Shown: piece by piece, positions 55,014 through 64,000 of the stretch | Numbering within the stretch: the stretch's first letter is position 1 | Layout: each line of letters begins with the position of its first letter | NCBI GenBank assembly: GCA_003599275.1 | Contig: QZJG01000039.1 | Location: 1 to 64,000 of the forward strand | Origin: Nitrospiraceae bacterium | GTDB taxonomy: Bacteria; Nitrospirota; Thermodesulfovibrionia; UBA6902 | DNA length: 64,000 nucleotides | Direction: 5' to 3' | The notes under the pieces: generated by a model | Databases searched by the model: none | What the model was told of the DNA's origin: nothing | Seen by the model: only the letters and a program-made list of their open reading frames with translations | Position numbers and translations under genes: made by a program

Positions 55014-55793
55014 ATGGAATCCTCAATGCCGGGATTATGGCGTTACAAGTCTGCAGGTGGCTGCGATGGGGCCTCAGATTTTACGCGAGTTCTTTTATTA
55101 ACAGAGGAGGAGTCGATATGGGGATTTGATGAAGATTCCAAAGGTAATTTATATGCCGGTGTTTATACATTAGGGCGGATTAATAATGCAAAAATCTTTA
55201 AAAGCACTAATAATGGTGATTCATTTTTTCAAATTTACGATGGTGGAACATACAGGCATGTTCACGCTATCGAAGTGGATACATTAACCGATTATATTTA
55301 TACGGCTTTTGCTGACACAAATAAAACAAGCGTTATAAGACGTTCTGTTGACGGTGGAACTAATTGGGAAGTTCTTCTTGAGGGAATCCCTCAAATAACT
55401 GCCATTCTTGCTACACCTACGGCGAGGCTGTTCGGGACAGATCTTTCAAATATGGGACGTATTTATCGCACAACTGATGATTTCATTACAACAATTGTTT
55501 TAGATGAATGGTATCAAAATTGTTTTTTTATTAGACGCAATCCGATTAGCGGGCATATATATGCAGGATTCAAATTAGACCCTTCTGCTACTTCTCCATT
55601 GAGAGCGGCAATTTATACATCTAAAAATGATGGTATTACATGGGAGCAGTTAAAAACACTTGAAAACCTTGCACCCGGGGAGGGTTTTTGGTTTGCTTCA
55701 AATTTTATTAATAACAAAATATATGTAGGTTGGAAATCTGATGGAACTTATCAAAAGGGCATTGTTATTACTGATGAAGAACAAGCAGAATAA
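55014..55793 (+). CDS. Asp-box (BNR) repeat protein, probable fragment
   Basis: A 259-residue frame with several sialidase-like Asp-box elements: STNNGDSFFQ, SVDGGTNWEV and SKNDGITWEQ, each part of a beta-propeller blade. About half a propeller is present. There is no signal peptide, no good ribosome site and no catalytic residues recognisable as sialidase, so it is probably the remnant of a larger secreted protein. By eye its base composition is more AT-rich than its neighbours, which suggests transfer. Confidence 0.5.
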   Translation: MESSMPGLWRYKSAGGCDGASDFTRVLLLTEEESIWGFDEDSKGNLYAGVYTLGRINNAKIFKSTNNGDSFFQIYDGGTYRHVHAIEVDTLTDYIYTAFADTNKTSVIRRSVDGGTNWEVLLEGIPQITAILATPTARLFGTDLSNMGRIYRTTDDFITTIVLDEWYQNCFFIRRNPISGHIYAGFKLDPSATSPLRAAIYTSKNDGITWEQLKTLENLAPGEGFWFASNFINNKIYVGWKSDGTYQKGIVITDEEQAE

Positions 55794-55907
55794 TTTTGTG
55801 CTTTGCCACCTTGTTCCCGGCACCCTTTGTTATTGAGATGTGAAGGACGGAATGAGATAAAATAAGGTGTCCGGAAACCTTTTTGCTGAAAAAAAGTAAA
55901 ATATCAC

Positions 55908-57899
55908 ATGAAGATACTTATCACAAACACGACATTGTGTAATTTCTACGGTTCCCAGACATTCACCTATGCGCTTGCACGGGAGTTAAAACAAAAGGGG
56001 CACAAAGTCTTTTGTTTTACAACGCAGCCGGGCAATGTTGCTGAACGGCTTGAGGCCGAAGGAATACCCGTTGCAACAGATATGTCGAAAATTCCTGATG
56101 ACATCGACATTATTCATGCTCATCACAGGCACGAAAGCCTTCTGGCCTTTGCCGGTTTCCGGAATACCCCCATGATAATGGCCTGCCACGGCGTGCTCCC
56201 CTGGCAGGAGCAGCCTCTGAAGTCGCGGATGAACATAGTCCGCTTTGTCGCAGTGAGCGAGGAGGTCCGTGACCATCTGATATCGAACCACGGGCTGACA
56301 GAGGACCGTATATCCATTATACGCAACGGTATTGACCTCAGGCGTTTTTGCAGCATAAAACCCATTAACAATTCTCTGAAAAATATTCTCTTCCTGTCAA
56401 ATCATTCCTCACCCGAGCCGGTGAATGTAATCCGGCAGGTCTGTGAGGAAAAAGGCATAGGGTTCGAGAGAATAGGGTTCCCTACTGAAAATGTGTGGAA
56501 TGTGGAAGACCATATCAACGGAGCAGATCTGGTTGTGACGCTGGGACGTGGGGTCCTGGAGGCTGCTGCGTGCAAAAGGCTGGTTGTTGTCTATGATTAC
56601 AACGGCGCTGACGGACTTGTCACAAAGGAAAACTTTGCGGTGTTACGTAAGAGAAATTTTTCCGGAAGGACCAATCGCCTCCGGTATACTGTGGAGGAAT
56701 TCAGTAAGGTCATCGAACAGTATGACCCAAAGATAGCGGGAGAAGTATACAGGCATGTGCCGGAACACGACCTTGTTTCCATTGCTGAACAGTATGTCGG
56801 GCTTTATGAGGAAGCTGTAAAGGCATTCAATAAGCAGCCCCTTTCATTCGTGAAGGTTTCTTCCAATTTATTCAGAGGAATTAATGAGCTTATCGGCGAT
56901 TTCAGGTCACAAATGGCTGATCAGAATTCGGCCCTTGTTCAGGCAAAGGCCCGTGCGGAGCAGCTTGCTGCGGAGTTGAGAAAGCGGGAGGGGGATGTAA
57001 TTGAGGTAAAGCGCCTGCTTGATGAAAAGACTGCCTCCCTTGAACTTTTTCGCTGGGAGGTAATGAATAGCAGTGGAACGGGATTGATAGATGAATTCAA
57101 GACGCGATGCCTGGATATCATCGCGCGCGACACTGTCCTGAGCGAGCTTGAAAGACGGAATCGTGAGATAGAGGAGCAAAACAGTTCGCTGAAAGACCGG
57201 CTTGGAAATATGGATGTTGAGCAGAAAAGGCTTGAGGAAGAACTGAAGGGGACCAAGGAGCAGATTGAGAAGTTGGGGCAGCAGTTGAAACTGGGCGAAG
57301 AACAGCTCCGGCAGATGAAGGCAGGGAACGAACAGAAGGGCGAAAAAATAAAGGCGCTGGAAGCTGTTGTAAACGAGAGAGATGTGAGTATCAGACAATT
57401 AAGGGAAGACCTCGCAAGGAAAGAAGAGCATATCAGGCAGAGGTACGGGGAGATCGGTAAATTACGCGAGGACATAAATGCGAGGGACAGAGAGTTAATG
57501 AAGTTGCGCTTCGAACAGAGCGAAGAGCAGCAGAAGTTTGGAGAGGAAATAAGACGCAGCAATGAGAAAATCGCTGCATTGCTGGCAAAAGTGAGACAGG
57601 TCGAGACGGACCTGAGTGAAGGGGAAAAACAGACCGGCAGGCTTAAAGAAATAATCGCGGACGAAGAGCAAATCAGGCAAAGATATGCCGGGGCGCTCAA
57701 GAAATATGAGGAGACAATCACATCTTACGAAACTGCTTTTTCAGAGATGGAAAGGCTTGAAGCACAGATGAGGGAAAAAGATGCAAGGGTTTTTGAATTA
57801 CTCGACTCACAAAGCTGGAAAATTACCGCTCCGCTCAGGGCGGGACATGGTCTGTTGTTAAAGATAAGAAAAAAGATTTATGGTAATAATGGTCCATAA
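55908..57899 (+). CDS. GT4-type glycosyltransferase with long C-terminal coiled coil
   Basis: The first 300 or so residues of 663 are a GT-B fold: ITNTTLCNFYGSQTFTYALA, IIHAHHRHESLLAFAG, and IIRNGIDLRRF, with a donor half that is shortened and has GADLVVTLGRGVLEAAACKR. Residues about 340-630 are a nearly continuous heptad-type coiled coil rich in Glu, Lys, Arg and Gln. It ends with SWKITAPLRAGHGLL, a motif common at the end of such polysaccharide glycosyltransferases. The coiled coil may measure or tether chains. It is the first gene after the accessory patch, and the next gene follows 36 bp later. Confidence 0.8.
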   Translation: MKILITNTTLCNFYGSQTFTYALARELKQKGHKVFCFTTQPGNVAERLEAEGIPVATDMSKIPDDIDIIHAHHRHESLLAFAGFRNTPMIMACHGVLPWQEQPLKSRMNIVRFVAVSEEVRDHLISNHGLTEDRISIIRNGIDLRRFCSIKPINNSLKNILFLSNHSSPEPVNVIRQVCEEKGIGFERIGFPTENVWNVEDHINGADLVVTLGRGVLEAAACKRLVVVYDYNGADGLVTKENFAVLRKRNFSGRTNRLRYTVEEFSKVIEQYDPKIAGEVYRHVPEHDLVSIAEQYVGLYEEAVKAFNKQPLSFVKVSSNLFRGINELIGDFRSQMADQNSALVQAKARAEQLAAELRKREGDVIEVKRLLDEKTASLELFRWEVMNSSGTGLIDEFKTRCLDIIARDTVLSELERRNREIEEQNSSLKDRLGNMDVEQKRLEEELKGTKEQIEKLGQQLKLGEEQLRQMKAGNEQKGEKIKALEAVVNERDVSIRQLREDLARKEEHIRQRYGEIGKLREDINARDRELMKLRFEQSEEQQKFGEEIRRSNEKIAALLAKVRQVETDLSEGEKQTGRLKEIIADEEQIRQRYAGALKKYEETITSYETAFSEMERLEAQMREKDARVFELLDSQSWKITAPLRAGHGLLLKIRKKIYGNNGP

Positions 57900-57935
57900 A
57901 TAATTCAACTAAAAGCTCAAAGGGGATTTTAAACA

Positions 57936-60041
57936 ATGTTAAGGGCTCGACTCATTGCGCTTTACCTGCCGCAATTTCATCCCATTCCTGAGAACGACGG
58001 ATGGTGGGGAAAGGGATTTACCGAGTGGACCAATGTTGCAAAGGCAAGGTCTTTATTCACCGGGCACCATCAGCCTAATATACCCGGCGACCTCGGCTTA
58101 TATGACCTCCGCGTGCCTTATGCCCGGGAAGCGCAGGCTGAGATTGCGAAGGATTATGGCATCGAGGGCTTTTGCTACTGGCATTACTGGTTTGGAGGGG
58201 GCAAGAGACTGCTGGAAAGACCCTTCAACGAAGTACTCCAGTCAGGAAGTCCGGATTTTCCGTTTTGCCTTGCATGGGCCAACCACTCCTGGTCCGGTGT
58301 CTGGCACGGCTGCCCTGACAGAATTCTTATTGAACAGACATATCCCGGCAAAGAAGATATTATTGCTCATTTTTACGCGATGCTTCCGGCTTTCCGGGAC
58401 CCGCGTTATATGAAAATCGATAACAGGAATATCTTCGCCGTTTACAAACCCCGCGACCTCAGGGGACCAAAAGAATTTATCGAGACCTGGCGCGAGCTGG
58501 CTATAAAGGAAGGGCTTAGCGGCTTCTACTTTATTGCTATGGTCGATTATCCCTGGGACCCGCCGGAAGACGGATATGACGCATTCACTACAAACCCGCC
58601 GGTGGCAATGGTCACCCGGCAGAATGTCCCTCCTCTTAACGGGGAGACAGGGCTTCAGTCTGAGGGAACAAAGCTTCCGCAAATATATTCCTATGAATCC
58701 TTTGTGACAAACGCCTTCCCGGGAAAAATCCGCGGAAAGGATTTTTTCCCTTGCGTTGTGCCTAACTGGGACAATACCCCGCGCTCGGGCGTCAATGGTT
58801 TTGTCCTGCATGAATCGACCCCGGAACTGTACGGACGCCATCTCAGCGACGCGGTAGAACTGGTGGCTGATCGCAGCCCGGACCAGCGGATAGTCTTCAT
58901 AAAGTCCTGGAACGAGTGGGCAGAGACAAATTACCTGGAGCCGGACCTGAGGTGGGGAAAGGCGTACCTGAAAACCACAGTCGAGACAGTTGCAAAGGGA
59001 GGGAGCGATGCGCTCAGGGTCCACTTTATCAATGTACGGACCATGCACCACTCAGCCCACTCCGGTTATGACCGGTTTATGGACTATATTCCCAATGACC
59101 CGCTGCCTTCGTCAAACAAATGGAAAATAATGCCCGAGGACAAGAGGAAGCAGGCATATGCCGACGCAAGGGCGCATATAACCTGGTACAATACGAATGA
59201 CCTTGAGATGGAGACAAACGTCAATGCATTTGAGCCGGACTCTCTACGGCACATCTGCCACTTTCTTTACGGCGAGAATTCCGTCTGTCACATAGACAAA
59301 TCCCTGAATCCGCAAAAAAAGATATTTGTCACTTTTCACCAGCCGCCGGAGGCGCATCAGCAGTTCATTCTGACCCGCGCGCCATTGAAAAATATTGACG
59401 GCATTATCGTTGTGGGCACAAACCAGGTCCACTTCTTCGAGCAGTACGTTGAGCGTTCTAAAATTCATTTAGTGCCTCATGGCGTTGACGTTGATTTCTT
59501 TAAACCTGATGACTCCATGCCGAAGGACCCGAATAAAATACTTTTTGTGGGAAACTGGCTGAGAGACTTCGAGACGCTTAAGCATGTTGCGAATATATTA
59601 AGAAGCTCCTCACCGGAAATAATAATAGACGTTGTCACACTTGAAAGAAACAGGGCGCTTTTTGAGGGAATTGAGAACATCCGCTTCCATACCGGACTTT
59701 CCGAAGATGAGCTCCTTAATAAATATCAGTCCGCGTCTCTTCTTTTGATTCCGATGAAGGACTGTACTGCCAATAATTCAGTCCTCGAGGGAATGGCCTG
59801 CGGTCTACCCATCGTCACTACGGACATCGGGGGGATCAGGGATTATGTGGATGAGGATTGCGCGGTACTGTGCAGGCCTGCAGATGCGGAGGGGATGGCT
59901 GGGGCTGTGCTCGATTTGCGTAATGATCGGGGGCGTATGGCGGGGATGAGTAAGGGAGTGAGAAAAAAAGCAGCACAATTTTCATGGCCTTTGGTCGCAA
60001 AAACCTTGCTCGAAGCATATGCAGTATCTTTTACGAGGTAG
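57936..60041 (+). CDS. WbsX-like (GH99-like) and GT4 fusion
   Basis: The N-terminal 350 residues match the WbsX type: ARLIALYLPQFHPIPENDGW, GKGFTEWTNV, GFCYWHYWFGGGKRLL, CLAWANHSWSGVW and KSWNEWAETNYLEPDLRWG. The C-terminal half is a GT4: LVPHGVDVDFFKPD, LFVGNWLRDFETLKHV and TANNSVLEGMACGLPIVTT with the E-x7-E-like donor motif. WbsX proteins occur in O-antigen loci; their exact chemistry is not settled. One protein joining both suggests two linked steps in one side chain. Confidence 0.85.
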   Translation: MLRARLIALYLPQFHPIPENDGWWGKGFTEWTNVAKARSLFTGHHQPNIPGDLGLYDLRVPYAREAQAEIAKDYGIEGFCYWHYWFGGGKRLLERPFNEVLQSGSPDFPFCLAWANHSWSGVWHGCPDRILIEQTYPGKEDIIAHFYAMLPAFRDPRYMKIDNRNIFAVYKPRDLRGPKEFIETWRELAIKEGLSGFYFIAMVDYPWDPPEDGYDAFTTNPPVAMVTRQNVPPLNGETGLQSEGTKLPQIYSYESFVTNAFPGKIRGKDFFPCVVPNWDNTPRSGVNGFVLHESTPELYGRHLSDAVELVADRSPDQRIVFIKSWNEWAETNYLEPDLRWGKAYLKTTVETVAKGGSDALRVHFINVRTMHHSAHSGYDRFMDYIPNDPLPSSNKWKIMPEDKRKQAYADARAHITWYNTNDLEMETNVNAFEPDSLRHICHFLYGENSVCHIDKSLNPQKKIFVTFHQPPEAHQQFILTRAPLKNIDGIIVVGTNQVHFFEQYVERSKIHLVPHGVDVDFFKPDDSMPKDPNKILFVGNWLRDFETLKHVANILRSSSPEIIIDVVTLERNRALFEGIENIRFHTGLSEDELLNKYQSASLLLIPMKDCTANNSVLEGMACGLPIVTTDIGGIRDYVDEDCAVLCRPADAEGMAGAVLDLRNDRGRMAGMSKGVRKKAAQFSWPLVAKTLLEAYAVSFTR

Positions 60042-60080
60042 AGAAATAACCTTTTAAACATCATAGACCGGGAGATGAAT

Positions 60081-60866
60081 ATGCAGATTTCTCAGGAGAG
60101 AAAAACTCAGTTAAAGAAGCGGGCAGAAATAGACTATGAAGTCTTTAATAACGTCAGACGATGCATGGTGAAACACTTTGGACGGATAGAAGGAAAGCGG
60201 CTGATCGATATCGGATGCGGCAGGACGTTTCCACAGCCCCTGCTTTTCAACACGTTTGGCAGCTCAATGGCCGCAGGTATCGACATCACCACGTTTGTCG
60301 ACAATAAGAATCTTTCTGATGAAGATAAATACTACTATCAGGAACTGGGAAAAGTTACAGGAAAACCTCTGAAATTTACCGGACTCAGCATTGAAAATAT
60401 AAATGCGGCAGCAATGCCGTTCCCGGACAATTCTTTTGATTTTGTCATTTCCAATGCTGCGTTTGAGCATTTCGAAAATGTTGAAGCTGTTGTTGCTGAA
60501 ATAAGACGGGTAATGAAAAAAGGCGCTATAGGGCATATCGGCATCCATTTATATACAAGCCTTTCAGGTTCACATCACCCGGCTTTCCAAAAGGAACCTC
60601 TTACCGAAATCCCTCAGGGAGTTGCACCCTGGTATCACTTGCGCGGGATGGAGGGATACAGAGACACGCCGTTGAACAAGTGGAGGGAATTTCAGTATAA
60701 GGAACTATTTGGCGATAATTTTGAAATACTTCAGTGGATTGTTCCGGAATTTGAAGAGGGCAAACAATTTCTTACCGGAGAAATTCGGAAGGAGTTGAGA
60801 GATTACACGCGAGACGAACTCCTGAGAAGATGGTGTGTTGCCATAATAAGAAACGGTAAGGGCTGA
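60081..60866 (+). CDS. Class I SAM-dependent methyltransferase
   Basis: A 261-residue enzyme with motif I LIDIGCGRTFPQPLLF, a later MPFPDNSFDFVISNAAFEHF and the MKKGAIGHIGIHLYTSLSG strand. These are typical small-molecule methyltransferase features. GGGAG 7 bp before ATG 60081 favours that start over 60075. It may methylate a sugar in the chain or cap it, a known way to end ABC-exported O-antigens. Confidence 0.82.
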   Translation: MQISQERKTQLKKRAEIDYEVFNNVRRCMVKHFGRIEGKRLIDIGCGRTFPQPLLFNTFGSSMAAGIDITTFVDNKNLSDEDKYYYQELGKVTGKPLKFTGLSIENINAAAMPFPDNSFDFVISNAAFEHFENVEAVVAEIRRVMKKGAIGHIGIHLYTSLSGSHHPAFQKEPLTEIPQGVAPWYHLRGMEGYRDTPLNKWREFQYKELFGDNFEILQWIVPEFEEGKQFLTGEIRKELRDYTRDELLRRWCVAIIRNGKG

Positions 60867-60958
60867 CAAATGAAATGCGTTGTCGACAATTTGAGTTATG
60901 GCATACGAGCTCAGCTCATAGAAGGTCTTGTCAGTACAAAGATGATACAGGGGACCCA

Positions 60959-63900
60959 GTGAACATTTGTCTTATATCACAGGAATATCCGCCCGAGACC
61001 AATCTCGGGGGGATCGCAACTTATACACGGACCCTTGCGAGACAACTTGCAAAGATGGGGCAAAATGTCCACGTCTTGACATACGCAAAGAACGATGAAT
61101 ACGTCGTTGATGACGAGGGCGTGACCGTCCATCGACTTCTCCCGAAACTCAAGGGAGAACTGGACGAATCGAATAAGTCTTTGCTTGGACCTTATATGAA
61201 ACAGCACCACTGGATTCTCGGCTTCAGCCTCAGGGTCTATGAATATTTCATTGCATTACATAAGAAGGAAAAATTTGACCTCATTGAGGCCCCCGATACC
61301 TGCGCGCAGGCATTATTCATATACAAGTTTATTGACGGTCCTAAAAAGATCGTCCGGCTGCACACGCCGTATTTCTGGGTGCGCCGCCTGAACAATATCC
61401 CGGACAGCCCGGAGAATTCACTGAGGGAGGCTTTGGAAAAGGAACACGCCCTTGCGGCAACGGCTGTCACCTCGCCGACAAAGGCCCTTGCCGGCATTGT
61501 CAAAAAGGAATGGGGTATAAGGGCTGTTCCTGTAATCCCGAATTTCTTCAGTCTTGACAACTACAAACCCGACATCTCCGTCTATGAACGGCATTTGAAA
61601 AGCCGGAAGTATATCATCTATTACGGAAGGCTCGAATACAGAAAGGGGGTCCATATTCTGGCGCAGGCATTGTGCAATGTGCTTCAAAAACATACGGCGC
61701 TGAAAGCGGTTTTTGTCGGTGACGATTCAATGTATAACAACGTCTCCATGAAGACAGGCATTCAGGAGTCGTTAAAGGATTTCTCCTCGCGGGTGATATT
61801 TGTCCCTAACATTTCCCATGATTCCCTCTATCCGTTGATCGAACGGGCCGAGTTCGTGGTCCTCCCTTCGCTGTGGGAAAATTTCCCTTATGTCTGTCTT
61901 GAAGCCATGGCGCTCTGGAAGGCTGTAATCGCCACGAAAGGCAGCGGCTTTTCCGAGATCATTGATGACGGTGTCAACGGTTTTCTGTGCCCGCCGGGTG
62001 ACCCGGCTGCCTTGAGCGAGCGAATCATGGATTGCCTGGACCGTACAGATCTCGGCGTTATAGGGTCCAATGCCGGCATGAAAGTCAAGGCTTTTGACAA
62101 TGCCACTGTCGTCCCCCGTATTCTCGATTTCTACCGCTCGCCCGTCTCTCCGGTGAAACGCAAACTGACCGTCCTTTATCCCACGTCCATGTTTCCGACA
62201 TTGTCTGAAACTTTCATACTGGAGCAGATAACCGGTCTCATTGATCTGGGGCATGATGTTAAAATCGTTGCTTTCTACCGTCCCGCCGAGCAAAAATTCC
62301 ATTCTCAGATCGGGGAATATGGTCTTCTGGCTAAAACGCTCTATATACCCAAACTCGACAAGCATCCGGGGTTTGAGTTTACCCCTGAGGTCCTCGATTT
62401 TCTGAAGGACGTCGACGTCATCCATTCCCATTTCGCCGCGCTTCCGACCGATTTTGCAATGCATGCATCAAGGCTTCTGGGTATTCCTTTCATATTCACT
62501 GCCCATGCCTATGATATTTTCGTTCTTGCCAAACCGGAGATATTGTCCGAATACGCCTCATCTGCGGCAAGGATCATAACCATATCTGAATTTAACAGGG
62601 AATACATCCTTGATATGATCGGCGACAAGTACAGGGACAAAATTGAGATTATACGCTGTGGCATAGATATGGACCGTTTTTCTCCCGGGAAAAAGGCAGA
62701 GGACAATACTATCAACATTCTGACCACCGGCCGCTTTGTCGAAAAAAAAGGCATTCCATATGCGGTACGGGCATTTGCCAAATTGCCGGACCACTGTAAG
62801 GCCGTATTGAGAATAATCGGTGACGGACCTCTTAATGCGCAGATAGAGAATATTATTTCGGAATTGAACATCGGTGACAGGGTCAGGCTTCTCGGATCTC
62901 TCCCTCAGTCAGAAGTTATCAACGAAATGCAGCGGGCTGATATCTTCATACTGCCCTCCGTAACAGCCTGTAATAATGACAGGGAAGGGCTTCCTGTCGC
63001 CATCCTGGAGGCCCAGGCGATGAAGCTGCCGGTAGTTTCTACATTCCATACGGGCATTCCGGAGGGAGTGCTTGATGGCAGGACAGGATATCTTGCACCT
63101 GAAAAGGCCGTTGACATCCTTGCTGAAAAGTTAATGGTCCTGGCTAAGGATAAGAAACTCAGACTCAGAATGGGCGAAGAGGGCCGAAGGCACGTTGCTC
63201 AAAACTTTAATATCAGAAACGAAATTATAAAACTTGAAAAGATTCTGACGGACCCATCAAGGAATAAAATTAAAATATTATTTGTTTCGCACTCTTCTCA
63301 TTATTTCGGCGCGGAGCAAAGCCTTCTGCACCTGCTCAGGAATATCAACCGGGACCGGTTTGAACCGATTGTGGTTTTACCTGAAAATCGCCCTGAGGGA
63401 GCTCTTCAGAGAGGGCTTCAGGAGTCCGGTATAAAGACGCACATTATCGGAACGCCGGGAAGATGGCTTGATTTTGTCAGTGATGAGCAAATCCTTTTTC
63501 GTGGAATGATTCAGGAAATCGAAGCAGTGCGGTCTTATATTGATTTAATAGATAAAGAAGGCGTTGACATTGTCTATACGAATACGATGACCAAATTGGC
63601 GGGGGCCCTTTCTGCCGGGATCCCAGGCGTGCCCCATATCTTTCATGTCAGAGAGGCCCTTGAAGGCCACCTCAACAGTTCTTTCAGTGTCGAATCAACT
63701 CTCAAGATAATAAGCAGCCTGTCGGAGCATATAATCACTAATTCAAATTTTATAACCAAACAGTTTACCGAAGCAAATATATCAAACAAAATAACCGTGG
63801 TATACAACGCAATAGATGTGGATAAATTCGAATTTTCTTATAATAAGGAAATTATCCGGTCGCAAATCGGTATTACCCGTGACACTCCATTAATCGGGAT

Positions 63901-64000
63901 AATCGGCACGGTTTATGCCCATAAAAACCACGAAACATTGATTAAGGCATTCAATATCATCAAACAAAAAAATATTTCTGCGCATCTTGTGATCATCGGA
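60959..64000 (+). CDS. Giant multi-GT4 glycosyltransferase, 3' end outside window
   Basis: From GTG 60959 the frame is open for 1014 codons up to the window edge. Unit 1 (about residues 1-395) begins ICLISQEYPPETNLGGIATY and has YYGRLEYRKGVHILAQAL and WENFPYVCLEAMALWKAVIA. Unit 2 (about 400-770) begins LTVLYPTSMFPTLSETFILE and has TTGRFVEKKGIPYAVRAF and EGLPVAILEAQAMKLPVVS. Unit 3, from about 770, begins ILFVSHSSHYFGAEQSLLHL and breaks off at IIGTVYAHKNHETLIKAF. Three GT-B units in one chain suggest stepwise addition of several sugars. The start is GTG behind a weak purine stretch, so it is less certain than the frame. Confidence 0.85.
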   Translation, partial: MNICLISQEYPPETNLGGIATYTRTLARQLAKMGQNVHVLTYAKNDEYVVDDEGVTVHRLLPKLKGELDESNKSLLGPYMKQHHWILGFSLRVYEYFIALHKKEKFDLIEAPDTCAQALFIYKFIDGPKKIVRLHTPYFWVRRLNNIPDSPENSLREALEKEHALAATAVTSPTKALAGIVKKEWGIRAVPVIPNFFSLDNYKPDISVYERHLKSRKYIIYYGRLEYRKGVHILAQALCNVLQKHTALKAVFVGDDSMYNNVSMKTGIQESLKDFSSRVIFVPNISHDSLYPLIERAEFVVLPSLWENFPYVCLEAMALWKAVIATKGSGFSEIIDDGVNGFLCPPGDPAALSERIMDCLDRTDLGVIGSNAGMKVKAFDNATVVPRILDFYRSPVSPVKRKLTVLYPTSMFPTLSETFILEQITGLIDLGHDVKIVAFYRPAEQKFHSQIGEYGLLAKTLYIPKLDKHPGFEFTPEVLDFLKDVDVIHSHFAALPTDFAMHASRLLGIPFIFTAHAYDIFVLAKPEILSEYASSAARIITISEFNREYILDMIGDKYRDKIEIIRCGIDMDRFSPGKKAEDNTINILTTGRFVEKKGIPYAVRAFAKLPDHCKAVLRIIGDGPLNAQIENIISELNIGDRVRLLGSLPQSEVINEMQRADIFILPSVTACNNDREGLPVAILEAQAMKLPVVSTFHTGIPEGVLDGRTGYLAPEKAVDILAEKLMVLAKDKKLRLRMGEEGRRHVAQNFNIRNEIIKLEKILTDPSRNKIKILFVSHSSHYFGAEQSLLHLLRNINRDRFEPIVVLPENRPEGALQRGLQESGIKTHIIGTPGRWLDFVSDEQILFRGMIQEIEAVRSYIDLIDKEGVDIVYTNTMTKLAGALSAGIPGVPHIFHVREALEGHLNSSFSVESTLKIISSLSEHIITNSNFITKQFTEANISNKITVVYNAIDVDKFEFSYNKEIIRSQIGITRDTPLIGIIGTVYAHKNHETLIKAFNIIKQKNISAHLVIIG

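Noticed and set aside
56939-57721. Long - strand open frame of 260 codons
   Set aside because: It is antisense to the coiled-coil region of a clear glycosyltransferase and has serine/leucine-rich composition typical of a shadow frame.
58242-59051. Long - strand open frame of 269 codons
   Set aside because: It lies opposite the conserved WbsX domain and shows no recognisable motif or ribosome site.
61772-62464. - strand open frame of 230 codons
   Set aside because: It is antisense to the conserved first and second GT4 units of the giant protein.

Overview
The window is almost entirely a cell-surface polysaccharide (exopolysaccharide/O-antigen type) biosynthesis and export region. The combination of an SLBB export protein, a Wzz-like chain-length protein, an exosortase with EpsI, a sigma-54 type promoter and a PocR/GAF/GGDEF protein points to a Gram-negative, diderm bacterium. 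Nitrospirota or Desulfobacterota-like lineages would fit. That is inference from gene content; no rRNA, tRNA or housekeeping marker is present to settle it. No tRNA, rRNA or CRISPR array was seen.

Region 1 (1-43035, all + strand) is a long run of closely spaced genes. It opens with the 3' part of an SLBB export protein carrying 255-bp tandem repeats, followed by a Wzz protein fused to a degenerate tyrosine-kinase-like domain. After these come nucleotide-sugar enzymes (GDP-mannose 4,6-dehydratase, GDP-fucose synthase, UDP-GlcNAc 2-epimerase, four further SDR epimerases, an aminotransferase, two Gfo/Idh oxidoreductases and a hexapeptide acetyltransferase). The same run holds eight glycosyltransferases, two Wzx-like flippases, two Wzy-like polymerases and two initiating sugar-phosphate transferases. 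Modification enzymes include a carbamoyltransferase, an SGNH protein, an ArnT-like transferase, an AP-superfamily phosphodiesterase, a polysaccharide deacetylase, a secreted GH51-like hydrolase and a radical SAM protein. The duplication of the core machinery suggests two polysaccharide loci lying end to end or merged. A frameshifted esterase pseudogene cut by a decayed IS3-type element lies at 6209-6850.

Region 2 (43180-46023, - strand) holds a small exosortase block: a DUF5989-type 52-residue membrane protein, an exosortase and EpsI. Downstream of these is a secreted repeat-type protein broken by an in-frame TGA and a frameshift at a C7 tract. No PEP-CTERM substrate is visible in the window.

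Region 3 (46024-50216) starts with a 511-bp divergent intergenic stretch containing a near-consensus sigma-54 promoter. It drives a PocR-GAF-GAF-GGDEF diguanylate cyclase and, 25 bp later, an AAA-type ATPase with a C-terminal RsbW-like domain. I read this pair as the likely regulatory module for the locus.

Region 4 (50217-64000) is a second, ABC-transporter-dependent polysaccharide locus that looks more GC-rich by eye. It holds a GT2, DUF2304, the Wzm/Wzt transporter, a GT4 with a long coiled coil, a WbsX-GT4 fusion, a methyltransferase and a giant open-ended protein with at least three GT4 units. An accessory patch (53013-55907) interrupts it: two toxin-antitoxin pairs, a Asp-box protein fragment, and a 52-bp copy of the wzt 3' end, so that direct repeats flank the first toxin-antitoxin pair.
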